Position numbers and translations under genes: made by a program. From assembly GCA_945827525.1 (NCBI GenBank), contig CALZPA010000011.1:1-33323 (forward strand): a stretch of DNA of 33,323 bases. The letters run 5' to 3'. This DNA is from an uncultured Lentisphaeria bacterium. GTDB taxonomy: Bacteria; Verrucomicrobiota; Lentisphaeria; Oligosphaerales; Oligosphaeraceae. Of the stretch, positions 12,401 to 22,621 are shown piece by piece. Positions within the stretch are counted from its first letter, which is position 1, and each line of letters starts with the position of its first letter. The notes beneath the pieces are model-generated. The model worked only from the letters and a program-made list of their open reading frames with translations, ran no database searches and was not told where the DNA came from.

Positions 12401-15400
12401 CTAGCGGTTGTCCTGGAGTCGGTCGAGGAGGCTTCCGACCTTGTAGCGGACGGCTCGTATCTGGAGTGGCTGACGCATGAAGCGCGAGGTGTACCGTCCG
12501 CCGGCGGATGGCATGTCCACGAGGGAGCAGACGTCCTGGAGGAGCGCCTTGGCCTCTGGGGTTCCGATGGCCTTCAGCATGGTGAAGTACTCGTGGTCGT
12601 CGACGCCGTCGCGGGCGGCCTCCATGCGGACGGAGGTGACGGGTCGTCCGTCACCGAACTGCTGTCCGGGATACATGATGTAGCCGTCGCCATTGGGGTA
12701 GCGTATCCAGTAGGGCTTTTGGGTGGGGGAGTCGGACTGTCGGATGTAGGAGTGCCAGCCGTACTTCCAGGGGTCGAGGGTGAGCCAGGTTCCGCCCCAG
12801 AATTCGTAGGCGTCGGCGCCGTACTTGAAGCAGTAGTAGGGGAGGAGTCGTTCGATGCCGGCGAAGGGTGTGTCGGTGCACATCTGTCCGTCGGTGGTGA
12901 ACCAGAAGCGTTCGCCGGCCTGTCGGCGTTCGCGGATTTCGTCTTCGGGGAAGCATCCGTAGTGTCCGGCGCCCCAGAGTGAGATGTAGCCGTCCCAGTC
13001 CTTGCAGTGTCTCCAGGAGGAGGTGTAGATGAGGAGTCCGGGTTCGACCTCTCGGATGGCCTGGCAGAGTGCCTTCATCTGGTTGCGGATGTATGGGTGG
13101 CTGAAGTGGGGTTCGTCGGAGATGTAGTAGACGACCTTCTTGTCCCAGCCCTTTTCGCGGAGATGGTCCATGTAGAGCCGGAGCATGGTCTGGAGTGTCT
13201 TTTTGTATTCGGGTCTGAGGGTGTCGCGGGGTTCGCCCTTGTCCCAGGGGTAGTCACCGTCGAAGGGCTTTTCGCCGAGGAGCGTCTTCGGGGGGTAGGC
13301 CCAGCCGAACATGTAGAAGATGCCTGGGGTGTAGCTGACGGGGAATTTCATCTCGTCGAAGAAGACGGTTGCGGCCTTGTCGTAGGCGGTGAAGTCGGCG
13401 GTGATGGAGCCGTCGGGCTGGCGCTTGAAGTGGGGGTCGGCGCCGACGCTGTCGGGGCAGAGCTTCTTCTCCTTCATGAGCTGCATGATTTCGCGCCGGA
13501 TCTGGTCGTGGGGGACTCCAGGGCGGTTCCAGTGGTGGGACAGTCGGATGTCGTAGAGGGCGGCGAAGGTGGCGTTTTCGGGGAGCGTGAAGCGCCAGAC
13601 TCTGATTTGGACTGGGAAGGCGGCGCGGACGCCCTGTCCCTCGATGGTGACGGTTGCGGCATGGGTGCCGGGGCGCGCGTCTGGGTTGGTCTTGAAGAGG
13701 AGCCAGAGCGGCTGTGTGCTGTTGGCCTGGAGGCTGAAGGTGTGTTCGGGTCGGATGGGGTCTGGCCAGAGTCCGGCCCAGCCGTCGGAGGCGCCCTGTC
13801 CGCCGGGGACGAGCTGGATCCAGGCCTCCTGTCGCGAGCCGAAGTAGCTGCTGCGCCAGTCGATGGGGACGAAGCCGACGACGCCGACCTCGCAGGAGAC
13901 GCCGGTTCCCTGGAGTCCGTCGACCTTGACGCTGAGGTTCTGGAGGTCTCGTCCGGCGCGGAGGGCGAGCTGGAGCGGTTCCTGCTCGCGCCGTGCCATC
14001 TCGATGCCGAAGGGGGAGCTGACGGTGAGCTTGCTGGAGGTCAGGTTCAGCGTGGCGCGTCCGTAGGGTGCGTCTCCGGGGATGGGTGCGGTTTCCGCGA
14101 TGGTCTCGGGGAACACCTTGAAGACGGGGTCGACCTGCCAGAGTGCGAGGTCGGTCTCGGGCAGCGGCCGTGACTGGAGGGCCTCGACCTGCACCTCGGT
14201 CGTCTCGGCGACGATGACGCCGTCATGGCGCAGCGTGCCGTGTCCGTTCATGGTCAGATGGACCTGCAGGTGGGTGGCGGTGGCGGGGATGGCGGCGATG
14301 CCGAAGCAGGGTGTCCACTGGAGGGGCTTGCCGCTGGCGGGTGCGGAGAGATAGCCGCTGTCAACCACATCGCCATTGGCGTCGCGCAGATGGGCGTGGA
14401 CGGCGACGCTGGTGTCCAGCTTGTCGTCGCCGAGCAGCCAGACGCCGTAGATGTAGTGGTGTCCGGGCTTCACGGGGATGGACTGTCGCCAGCCGATCCA
14501 GTCGGTGGGGGCGTCGGCGGGAACGGTCATGAAGGCATGGCGGCGTCCGAAGCCACCAGGCGTGGCGGTGCCGAACTGGACGCCGGCGGCGGGGCGCTTC
14601 TCGCCGGCGGCGCTCCAGCCCGTCGGCATGTTCTGGGCGTCGGTGTCCTCGAACGAGGGGTTGACGGCGAGGTTGGCGGAGCCGGCGAGGAGTGCGGCGA
14701 CCTGTCGCATGTCGGTGCCGTTGCTCTGCTCGACCAGGATCTGGTCTGAGGGGATGTCGCTACCAAGGGTGTGGGTCACGTTGGCGGGAGTCTCGAGTTC
14801 CTCGGGGGTCTTTTCGTTGGTGTAGAGGTAGTAGTAGCGGGTGGTGCGTGGGGGGACGCTGGCGTGGAAGAAGAGGTTACCGCCTAGCTGGAAGGTGGGC
14901 TGTGGCTTGCCGTCCGCCTCCACGATGGCCTGTCGGACGCTCAGGTTGCGCATATCGCTGACGCTGACGCAGGCCAGGACCTTCTCCATGGGCTGGTCGA
15001 GACTGTTGACGACGCGCAGGGGGAGTCGGAAGGCGTAGTTCTGGTTCCACTGCTTCAGGGGCTGCTGTCCCAGCTCGCGTGTCTCGCGCCGTTCGGGGAT
15101 GCCGGTGCGGAGCGTGACGCGGACGGTGGACGTGGGCTGTATCAGCAGTCGGAAGTCATCGTACCAGGCGATGCCGCCCTGTCCGTTGAACACGGATCCG
15201 GTGACGAGTCGGTCTGCGTCCTCGGGGGCGGTGAAGTCGATGGTGAGCTCACGCCAGCCGAAGGTGCTTTCCTTGACGGTGGCCACATGGTTGACCTTCA
15301 TGCCGTTGGAGCTGTTGCCGCAGTGGACGTACCAGCCGGCGTGGCCGCCGGTGCGTTCGCCGCGCACCTTCACGCGGATGGAGACCTTGGAGCCGGGCTC

Positions 15401-16033
15401 GACGGCGATGGCTCCGGTGTGGAGCTTGAACCAGCTGGGGGAGGCGCCGTCCTGCACCTCGGCCTTCAGGCAGCGGCGTCCCTCGGCGGGGCTCTCCTCG
15501 GAGACGGACAGGCGATGGTCGCGGTCGGACATCTCGGCGTGCCAGTATTTGGGCAGGCCTCTCTCGGCCTCCTCGAAGCCGGTGTTGCGCACCTGCCGCG
15601 GCTCCGGCAGGAGATCCGGCGAGAACCACGCCTTCCGGTTGCCGATGTAGATGTAGTAGGTCGCCTCGCCTGACGCCTTCACGCTGACGGGCACATACAG
15701 CAGGCAGCCCGCCGTCACGGCCTGCTCCTGGAGCGTCTCGCCCTGGGCGTTGACGACGCGGTACTTCAGCTGTGTCCCATGGTCATCCACCACCCGGAGC
15801 GTCCCGGCGATCTCGCCGATGAGGGGTGAGCCCTCGGCGATGGGCAGGGGGCGGACGCGTCCGAGCAGGTCGGCCTCGCCGCTGTTGGCGATGTGGAGCG
15901 GCACCCGTCCCGTCCAGCGTCCGCCGCCGTCGATGAAGAGGCGGGCGGGCCAGGCGGGCGAGGCCGCCACGGCGACGAAGGCCAGGCTGAGGGCAAGGAA
16001 GAGGCTCAGGCGTCGTGTCAGTCGTTGTCTCAT
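12401..16033 (-). CDS. Secreted GH123/DUF4091-type glycosidase with carbohydrate-binding-like modules
   Basis: A 1210-aa exported protein. MRQRLTRRLSLFLALSLAFV followed by AVAASPAWPA is a signal peptide. Two NxxFE-type openings, NTGFEEAERGLPKYW and NPSFEDTDAQNMPTGW, mark jelly-roll modules of the CBM4/9 kind. The C-terminal third is DUF4091/GH123-like: TFAALYDIRLSHHW, then YYISDEPHFSHP, where the Asp-Glu pair near residue 973 matches the catalytic DE of GH123 beta-N-acetylgalactosaminidases, and RDGVDDHEYFTML, a DUF4091 hallmark. This suggests hydrolysis of host or plant glycans outside the cytoplasm, but the substrate is not proven. The start at 16031-16033 has AGGAGCGACC before it; the longer ORF start at 16090 lacks a ribosome site and would spoil the signal peptide. 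It follows dapB by 37 bases. Confidence 0.82.
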   Translation of the reverse strand: MRQRLTRRLSLFLALSLAFVAVAASPAWPARLFIDGGGRWTGRVPLHIANSGEADLLGRVRPLPIAEGSPLIGEIAGTLRVVDDHGTQLKYRVVNAQGETLQEQAVTAGCLLYVPVSVKASGEATYYIYIGNRKAWFSPDLLPEPRQVRNTGFEEAERGLPKYWHAEMSDRDHRLSVSEESPAEGRRCLKAEVQDGASPSWFKLHTGAIAVEPGSKVSIRVKVRGERTGGHAGWYVHCGNSSNGMKVNHVATVKESTFGWRELTIDFTAPEDADRLVTGSVFNGQGGIAWYDDFRLLIQPTSTVRVTLRTGIPERRETRELGQQPLKQWNQNYAFRLPLRVVNSLDQPMEKVLACVSVSDMRNLSVRQAIVEADGKPQPTFQLGGNLFFHASVPPRTTRYYYLYTNEKTPEELETPANVTHTLGSDIPSDQILVEQSNGTDMRQVAALLAGSANLAVNPSFEDTDAQNMPTGWSAAGEKRPAAGVQFGTATPGGFGRRHAFMTVPADAPTDWIGWRQSIPVKPGHHYIYGVWLLGDDKLDTSVAVHAHLRDANGDVVDSGYLSAPASGKPLQWTPCFGIAAIPATATHLQVHLTMNGHGTLRHDGVIVAETTEVQVEALQSRPLPETDLALWQVDPVFKVFPETIAETAPIPGDAPYGRATLNLTSSKLTVSSPFGIEMARREQEPLQLALRAGRDLQNLSVKVDGLQGTGVSCEVGVVGFVPIDWRSSYFGSRQEAWIQLVPGGQGASDGWAGLWPDPIRPEHTFSLQANSTQPLWLLFKTNPDARPGTHAATVTIEGQGVRAAFPVQIRVWRFTLPENATFAALYDIRLSHHWNRPGVPHDQIRREIMQLMKEKKLCPDSVGADPHFKRQPDGSITADFTAYDKAATVFFDEMKFPVSYTPGIFYMFGWAYPPKTLLGEKPFDGDYPWDKGEPRDTLRPEYKKTLQTMLRLYMDHLREKGWDKKVVYYISDEPHFSHPYIRNQMKALCQAIREVEPGLLIYTSSWRHCKDWDGYISLWGAGHYGCFPEDEIRERRQAGERFWFTTDGQMCTDTPFAGIERLLPYYCFKYGADAYEFWGGTWLTLDPWKYGWHSYIRQSDSPTQKPYWIRYPNGDGYIMYPGQQFGDGRPVTSVRMEAARDGVDDHEYFTMLKAIGTPEAKALLQDVCSLVDMPSAGGRYTSRFMRQPLQIRAVRYKVGSLLDRLQDNR

Positions 16034-16070
16034 GGTCGCTCCTGTGTGTGCTTGCTTGAAAGGGCAAAAA

Positions 16071-16877
16071 TCAGCGCAGTCCGAGGACATCCTGCATGTC
16101 GTACATGCCGGGGACGGCGGTCTGGAGGAATTTGACGGCGCGGACGGCGCCGTTGGCGAAGCAGTCTCGGCTAGAGGCCTTGTGGGTCAGCTCGACGCGT
16201 TCGCCGTCGGTGGCGAAGATGACCGTATGGTCGCCGACGACGTCGCCTCCGCGCAGCGAGTGCATGCCGATTTCGCGTTTGGTGCGGGCGCCGACGTTGC
16301 CGACGCGTCCATGCCGCGTGTCGGTGGCGTAGTCGAGTCCGGCGGCGGCGGCGAGGATTTCGCCGATGCGCTCGGCGGTGCCGGAGGGCGCGTCCTTCTT
16401 GCGGTTGTGGTGCATCTCGACGACTTCCATGTCGTAGTCGGGGCCAAGGGTGCGGGCGACCTTGTCGCAGAGGGCGAAGAGGAGATTGACGCCGACGCTC
16501 ATGTTGGGGGCGCAGACGATGCGGGCGCCGTGGTCGGCGAGGCCCTTGAGGGCGGCCTTGTTCTCGGGTGTGAGGCCGGTGGTGCCAATGACGAGGGCGA
16601 GTCCGGCGGCGGCGGCCTGTGGGGCCAGGGCCATGGTGACGGGGGCGAAGGTGAAGTCGATGACGGCGTCGGCGTCGGCGAACGCGGCCTGCGCGTCGGC
16701 GGTGATGGTGACGCCGCAGGGCTGGAGTCCGGCGACGGCGCCCGCGTCCTGTCCGAGGAAGGGCGAGGCTTCCGCCTCCAGTGCGCCGCAAAGTTCGAGG
16801 TCGGCGTCAGCCATCACATGGGCAACCAGCATCCGGCCCATGCGGCCAGCGGCTCCAACAACCACAGTTCTGATCAT
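16071..16877 (-). CDS. dapB: 4-hydroxy-tetrahydrodipicolinate reductase
   Basis: A 268-aa enzyme that reduces the dehydrated DapA product to tetrahydrodipicolinate with NAD(P)H in lysine and diaminopimelate synthesis. The N-terminal Rossmann fold begins VVVGAAGRMGRMLV. GTTGLTPENKAAL and CAPNMSVGVNLLF follow, and the family signature VEMHHNRKKDAPSGTA carries the catalytic His and Lys. The length is normal. AGGAG precedes the ATG. It lies between a ctpA-type protease gene and a secreted glycosidase gene, with no other lysine gene nearby, so the locus is not a biosynthetic operon. Confidence 0.97.
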   Translation of the reverse strand: MIRTVVVGAAGRMGRMLVAHVMADADLELCGALEAEASPFLGQDAGAVAGLQPCGVTITADAQAAFADADAVIDFTFAPVTMALAPQAAAAGLALVIGTTGLTPENKAALKGLADHGARIVCAPNMSVGVNLLFALCDKVARTLGPDYDMEVVEMHHNRKKDAPSGTAERIGEILAAAAGLDYATDTRHGRVGNVGARTKREIGMHSLRGGDVVGDHTVIFATDGERVELTHKASSRDCFANGAVRAVKFLQTAVPGMYDMQDVLGLR

Positions 16878-16948
16878 CTTGTGCGTAACTCCTGTCTGTT
16901 CGTCCTGTCCGGCAGCCGTCTGGGGCGACCGGGTTCTGTCTCGTGTAC

Positions 16949-18373
16949 CTATTCCTGCTCCGGCTCCTCGGCGGACGGTTCGCCGTCCTGGTCGCCGTCG
17001 CCGTCGCCGTCGGGGTTCTGTGCCTGGTTCTGCTCGGCCTTTTTGCGTTCGGCCTGTGTGCGTTCGCGTTCGGCCTGGATGCGTTCGGGATGTGCGGCCA
17101 GCTCCATGCCCTTGCGGTAGACCTTGTCGGAGGTGGTCTGGCGGTCGAGGAACTCCTGCTGACGGCGGAGTCTCTCGGTCTCGCTGAGGTTGGCCTTGTC
17201 CTGTTCGGCCTTGAAGACCTCGTAGTCGTGCTCGAGGGCGTCGAGTTCCTCCTCGGAGTAGGCGAGCTCGACGTCGGGGAGGATGCCGTTGCCGTGGATG
17301 CGCCGCCGGTCGGGGGTTCCCTGGGGCTGGACGAAGTAGTAGGCCATGGTCAGCTTGAGCTCGCTGCCGTTGCTGAGCGGCACGATGCTCTGGACCGAGC
17401 CCTTGCCGAAGGTCTTCTCGCCGACCACAACGGCGCGTCCCTGCGCCTGGAGGCAGCCCGACATGATTTCGGCGGCGCTGGCGCTGCCGCCGTTCACGAG
17501 CAGCACCAGCGGGATGTCGCGGAACTTGTAGCCGCCCTTCGCCTTCTCCGAGACGCTCTGCTGGCGGCCCTCCACGGAGACCACGAAGCTGCCCTCCGGG
17601 AGAAAGTAGCTGCAGATCTCGACGGCGCTCACCAGCAGTCCGCCGGGGTTGTCGCGGAGGTCGATGACCAGTCCGCGGACCTCCTCGCCGCTGAACTGCT
17701 GCTCCAAGGCGGTCTTCAGCTCCTCGGCCGTCTTCTCCATGAACTGGGTGAGGCGCACATAGCCGACGCCGTCGACGACCGTCGCCTTCGTCACGCTGTG
17801 GATGGGGATCATCGCCCGCTCGAGCGTCACCTCACGGGGTTCGCTGAAGCCCTCGCGGGTGTAGAGGAGGCGGACGGTGGTGCCGGGCTTGCCGCGCATC
17901 TTCGCCACAGTCCGTTCCAGCCCCAGTCCGGCGACCTCCTCGCCGTCGACCTTCAGAATGACGTCACCGGCGCGGAGGCCGGCGCGATAGGCGGGAGTGC
18001 CGTCGATGGGGGCCACGACGACCAGCCGTCCGCGCTTGAAGTCGATCTGGACGCCGATGCCGCCGAATTCGCCCTCGGTCTCCTCGTGGAGGCGGGTCTG
18101 GCTCTCGCCGTCGAGGTAGGCGCTGAACGGGTCCAGCGTGCGGAGGACGCCGCGGATGGCGCCGCGGAAGAGATCCTTGGCGGCGGTTCTGTCGGCGTCG
18201 ACGTAGTTGGTGCGGACGGCCTGGATGACCTCCATGAGGACGTCGATCTGGCGATACACATCGTCCTGGCCGTCCTGAGCCGCCGCCTCCTGCGAATGGA
18301 GGCGGTATCCGACGCACAGGTTGACCAGCAGCAGCAACACCGTCACCCAGACACCCAACGACCGCACCTTCAT
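16949..18373 (-). CDS. ctpA: C-terminal processing protease, S41 family (CtpA/Prc type)
   Basis: A periplasmic or envelope serine protease of 474 aa that cleaves near protein C-termini. An N-terminal membrane anchor (VRSLGVWVTVLLLLVNLCVG) is followed by a tail-specific helical region, a PDZ domain (GIGVQIDFKRGRLVVVAPI through DVILKVDG) and the S41 catalytic core. The nucleophile Ser is in NGGSASAAEIMSG and the general-base Lys in GEKTFGKGSVQ, at the normal spacing. The C-terminus is a long acidic, Gln-rich tail (DGDGDGDQDGEP) not needed for the fold. I start at the ATG at 18371-18373, which has AAGGAGTGCAG before it; the track start is six codons earlier. It lies downstream of glyQS on the same strand. 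Confidence 0.93.
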   Translation of the reverse strand: MKVRSLGVWVTVLLLLVNLCVGYRLHSQEAAAQDGQDDVYRQIDVLMEVIQAVRTNYVDADRTAAKDLFRGAIRGVLRTLDPFSAYLDGESQTRLHEETEGEFGGIGVQIDFKRGRLVVVAPIDGTPAYRAGLRAGDVILKVDGEEVAGLGLERTVAKMRGKPGTTVRLLYTREGFSEPREVTLERAMIPIHSVTKATVVDGVGYVRLTQFMEKTAEELKTALEQQFSGEEVRGLVIDLRDNPGGLLVSAVEICSYFLPEGSFVVSVEGRQQSVSEKAKGGYKFRDIPLVLLVNGGSASAAEIMSGCLQAQGRAVVVGEKTFGKGSVQSIVPLSNGSELKLTMAYYFVQPQGTPDRRRIHGNGILPDVELAYSEEELDALEHDYEVFKAEQDKANLSETERLRRQQEFLDRQTTSDKVYRKGMELAAHPERIQAERERTQAERKKAEQNQAQNPDGDGDGDQDGEPSAEEPEQE

Positions 18374-18545
18374 CTGCACTCCTTCACGCACGTTTTGCCC
18401 CGTGGAGCCGAGGCGTCGTCATCCACGGCGCTCACGGGGTTCCCCGGGAGCCTGGCGAGCGCCATCTCATCATGTAACTAACTAAAAGACAGAAAGACAC
18501 ACGAGGGACACGCGACTGCGCGGCCACCGTGTGCCTTTCCCTCAG

Positions 18546-18562
18546 GGCTGCGATCGGCAGCC
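18546..18562 (-). terminator. Hairpin after glyQS (weak terminator candidate)
   Basis: GGCTGC and GCAGCC form a 6-bp stem with a 5-base loop, 4 bases after the glyQS stop. No T-run follows, so termination would be inefficient or Rho-dependent. Confidence 0.35.
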
Positions 18563-18566
18563 TGCG

Positions 18567-19904
18567 TCAGAATTCGATCTGGACGCGCTTGTCCAGATAG
18601 GCGACCAACTGGTCGAGGCTGACGCGCTCCTGCGTCATGGTGTCACGGTCACGGACGGTGACGGCGTTGTCGTTGGCGGTGTCGAAGTCGAAGGTCACGC
18701 AGAAGGGCGTTCCGATCTCGTCCTCGCGGCGGTAGCGCTTGCCGATGGAGCCGGCGTCGTCGAATTCGGCGCGGAAGCGCTTGCGGAGGTCGTGGTAGAG
18801 CTTTTCGGCGGGTTCGTTGAGCTTCTTGGAGAGGGGGAGGACGGCGACCTGGACGGGGGCGACGGCGGCGGGGAGTCTCAGGACGACGCGCTCGTCCTCC
18901 TCCTTGCCCTCCTTGGCGGTGGTGGCGGAGTCGACCTCGTAGGCGTTGCAGAGGAGCATGAGGCAGATGCGGTCGAGTCCGCAGGAGGTCTCGACGACGG
19001 TGGGGAAGTAGGCCTCGCCCTTTTCGGCGTCGAAGTACTTGCAGGCGGCCTCCTCTCCGGAGAACTTGCAGTGCTGTGACATGTCCCACTGTCCGCGGTG
19101 ATGGACGCCCTCGACCTCACCCCAGCCGAAGGGGAACTCGAATTCGATGTCGAGGGCCTTCTTGGCGTAGTGGGCGAGCTTCTCGTGCCAGTAGATGTGG
19201 AGGCGGCTCTCGGGGATGCCGAGGATCTTGGTGTAGAAGTTCCAGCGCTGCTCATGCCAGTAGTCGAACCACTGCATGGAGTCCTCCTCGCGGCAGAAGA
19301 ATTCCATCTCCATCTGGATGAATTCGCGTGAGCGGAAGGTGAAGTAGCGGGGGTTGATCTCGTTGCGGAAGGACTTGCCGGTCTGTGCGATGCCGAAGGG
19401 GAGCTTCTGGCGGGAGGCGACCTGGATGGTGCGGAAGTCGACGAAGATGGGCTGGCAGGTCTCGGCGCGGAGATAGGCCGCGTGCTCCTCGTCGAACACG
19501 GGTCCGACGAAGGTCTTCATCATGAGGTTGAACTCGCGGGGCTCGGTCAGGTTATGGGAGCCGCAGTTCGGGCAGACGCCGGGTTCGGGGAGCTGGTCGA
19601 CGCGGTAGCGCTTCTTGCAGTCCATGCAGTCGGTCATCAGGTCGGAGAACTGGTCGAGGTGTCCGGAGGCCTTCCAGACCTGCGGATGGCAGATGATGGT
19701 CGAGTCCAGGGGGACGACGTTGTCGCGCGTCTCCACCATGTACTTCCACCACAGCTGCTCGACGGCGCGGCGCAGCGGCGCACCATAGGGGCCATAGTCC
19801 CAGAAGCCGTTGATGCCGCCGTAGATTTCCGAGCTCTGGAAAATGATGCCCCGCCGCTTGCACAGGGCAACGATCTTGTTCATCAGGTCGCCGTCGTTTG
19901 CCAT
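18567..19904 (-). CDS. glyQS: Glycyl-tRNA synthetase, single-chain (alpha2) type
   Basis: A 445-aa class II aminoacyl-tRNA synthetase that charges tRNA-Gly in the cytoplasm. It is the homodimeric type rather than the alpha2beta2 type. It shows IYGGINGFWDYGPYGAPLRR near the N-terminus, a zinc-like CMDCKKR...CPNCG pair, motif 2 in FRNEINPRYFTFRSREF, and motif 3 in ETSCGLDRICLMLL. The C-terminal anticodon-binding domain includes RRYREDEIGTPFCVTFD-like sequence (YRREDEIGTPFCVTFD). Length is normal for the family. A weak AGG lies before the ATG. It is transcribed away from the epimerase gene at 20102, with an AT-rich promoter region between. Confidence 0.96.
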   Translation of the reverse strand: MANDGDLMNKIVALCKRRGIIFQSSEIYGGINGFWDYGPYGAPLRRAVEQLWWKYMVETRDNVVPLDSTIICHPQVWKASGHLDQFSDLMTDCMDCKKRYRVDQLPEPGVCPNCGSHNLTEPREFNLMMKTFVGPVFDEEHAAYLRAETCQPIFVDFRTIQVASRQKLPFGIAQTGKSFRNEINPRYFTFRSREFIQMEMEFFCREEDSMQWFDYWHEQRWNFYTKILGIPESRLHIYWHEKLAHYAKKALDIEFEFPFGWGEVEGVHHRGQWDMSQHCKFSGEEAACKYFDAEKGEAYFPTVVETSCGLDRICLMLLCNAYEVDSATTAKEGKEEDERVVLRLPAAVAPVQVAVLPLSKKLNEPAEKLYHDLRKRFRAEFDDAGSIGKRYRREDEIGTPFCVTFDFDTANDNAVTVRDRDTMTQERVSLDQLVAYLDKRVQIEF

Positions 19905-20007
19905 AATCCTACAACCTTTCGTCTTTCAGGGTTCCTACCGCCGGCGGCGGACGGCGCGAAACATGCGTCCCACGACTCCTCCGCCAGTTGAAAATTCGGT
20001 TTGCTGG

Positions 20008-20060
20008 TATAACATAACTTCGAACATCAAAACGGCAAATATTTTCTACTGAAAAATATT
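20008..20060 (+). promoter_or_regulatory. Candidate extended -10 promoter and inverted repeat before the epimerase gene
   Basis: TGGTATAAC (box TATAAC at 20008-20013) fits an extended -10 element on the plus strand with no good -35 at normal distance. Downstream, AATATTTT (20038-20045) and AAAATATT (20053-20060) form an 8-bp inverted repeat that could be an operator or 5'-UTR stem. The AT-rich patch also must hold the glyQS promoter on the other strand. Confidence 0.35.
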
Positions 20061-20101
20061 CGCGCCCCAGACTTCCACCCCCAACCCTCTCCCCTTCCCT
20101 C

Positions 20102-21067
<966 letters not shown>

Positions 21068-21074
21068 TGCGGGT

Positions 21075-22601
21075 CTACTTCAGCTCGAAGACGGCGCGGC
21101 GGGCGGAGCGGGCGCGATAGAGTTCGCGGAGATCGCCGTCGGGGAGGCCGGCGCGGCGGAAGAGGTCGCGGGCGGCGGCGGCGTCCGGGGCGATGGCGAG
21201 GCGGCGTCCGGGGGTGCGGGGGAGCCAGGCGGAGGCGGTCTCCAGCATCGGGCTGCCGATGACCAGTCCCTGGACGTCGGGCCTGCGGTACAGGCCCAGG
21301 TAGAAGGAGGCCGTCATCATGTCGTAGGCGTCGGTGAGGACGGTGGCTTCGCTGGCGGCAAGGCTCTCGTTCTCGGCGAATTCGCGGAGGTCCTCGGCGC
21401 CTCGGTAGTACTGCTGGAGGAGGTTGTCGGGGATGACGCCGCGTTTGAGCTGTGTGTCGGTGAGTCCCTCGGCGAGTCGCTCGACGAGGATGCCGCAGAC
21501 GAGCGTCGCCAAGGCGGTGTTGAGGAGTCGTCGTGGATGCTGGTCGGCGTTGAGCCAGCGGCAGGCGAGGAGCGGGAGGAGCGTCGCGGCGGGGAGCAGG
21601 ACCAGGAAGACGCGCGGGAACGGGGCATGGCCGCTACGGGAGAGCGCGAGTCCGAGGGCCGTCACGAGCGCCAGCGAGGCCGCGCCCCAGAGCAGGGGAC
21701 GCAGGACGGGGCAGGCGACCGCCCTGCCCTGCCGCCAGGCGCACAGGAGCGTCAGGGCGAGCGTTGCGCCGAGGTGGGCCGCCACGGCCAGCAGCAGATT
21801 GCCGGCGACGAGCCAGGCGGAGTTCCAGCCGTCGGGCTCGGCGAGGGCGCGGCGGACCTGCTCCAGGATGGTCAGGTAGTAGGCGGCGCCGAGCAGGGTG
21901 CCGGCGCACCAGGGAAGCAGCTTCAGGAGCGCCGTCGTAGGGCGCTGGCCGTCACGGCGGAGCAGCAGCCAGCCCAGTGTGGCCAGCACGGGCGCGAAGA
22001 GGAGGTTGGTCGGCATGACCAGGGGGAGCGCCAGTCCAGTCGCGCCGAGGAGCGAGCAGCCCGGGGCGGGGCGTGGGGGGGCGCTGTCCTCGACGGAGGG
22101 CAGCAGCTCCAGGAGTCCGGAGATGGCGAGCGTCGCCAGGAGGAGGCTGAGGGAATAGCCGCGCATCTGGTAGGCGTAGGCGGTGAAGACGGGGCTGATG
22201 GCGAGGGTCAGGGCGCCCAGGGCCGCCACGCGCAGTCCCAGCAGGCGTCGCCAGTGCAGCAAGACGGTCGCCACGGTGGCCAGGCCGAACAGCAGCGACG
22301 GCAGACGGAGCAGGTACTCGTCGAACCGTCCGCCCAGGACGCGCAGCCACCCGGCCTCCACCAGCGTGAACAGTAGGTGGTTGTTGGCGATGGGGTAGTC
22401 GCGCAGGATGGCCGACGGCTCGCCGAGATGGGGGAGCACGAAGCGCTGCAGGGTGAGCACCTCGTCGTACCAGAGCTCCGCTGAGGCCCAGGCGAAGGTG
22501 CGCAGGAGGAAGACGGCCAGCAGCAGGATCAGGAGGGTGCCGGGCTGGGGCTGGGGCGTCGCGGCCGTGCCGTGTGGTGTCGGTGTCGTCGTCGTCGCCA
22601 T
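21075..22601 (-). CDS. GT39-like polytopic membrane glycosyltransferase
   Basis: A 508-aa integral membrane protein that resembles the dolichol/polyprenol-phosphate mannosyltransferase and ArnT superfamily, which move a sugar from a lipid carrier to protein, lipid A or polysaccharide. It has a first membrane helix (LLILLLAVFLLRTFAWA) directly followed by the acidic loop motif ELWYDEVLTLQRF. About ten further hydrophobic segments (such as LLFGLATVATVLLHW) precede a soluble C-terminal region of about 100 aa. The substrate is unknown. I start at the ATG at 22599-22601; the track's longer ORF reads through folE in another frame. It is the last gene of a minus-strand run, 20 bases after folE. Confidence 0.8.
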   Translation of the reverse strand: MATTTTPTPHGTAATPQPQPGTLLILLLAVFLLRTFAWASAELWYDEVLTLQRFVLPHLGEPSAILRDYPIANNHLLFTLVEAGWLRVLGGRFDEYLLRLPSLLFGLATVATVLLHWRRLLGLRVAALGALTLAISPVFTAYAYQMRGYSLSLLLATLAISGLLELLPSVEDSAPPRPAPGCSLLGATGLALPLVMPTNLLFAPVLATLGWLLLRRDGQRPTTALLKLLPWCAGTLLGAAYYLTILEQVRRALAEPDGWNSAWLVAGNLLLAVAAHLGATLALTLLCAWRQGRAVACPVLRPLLWGAASLALVTALGLALSRSGHAPFPRVFLVLLPAATLLPLLACRWLNADQHPRRLLNTALATLVCGILVERLAEGLTDTQLKRGVIPDNLLQQYYRGAEDLREFAENESLAASEATVLTDAYDMMTASFYLGLYRRPDVQGLVIGSPMLETASAWLPRTPGRRLAIAPDAAAARDLFRRAGLPDGDLRELYRARSARRAVFELK

Positions 22602-22621
22602 GTCCGGTGGGTAGGTCTTCT

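Noticed and set aside
13007-14173. 388-aa plus-strand ORF inside the GH123-like gene
   Set aside because: Antisense shadow; the minus strand has a signal peptide, ribosome site and catalytic motifs.
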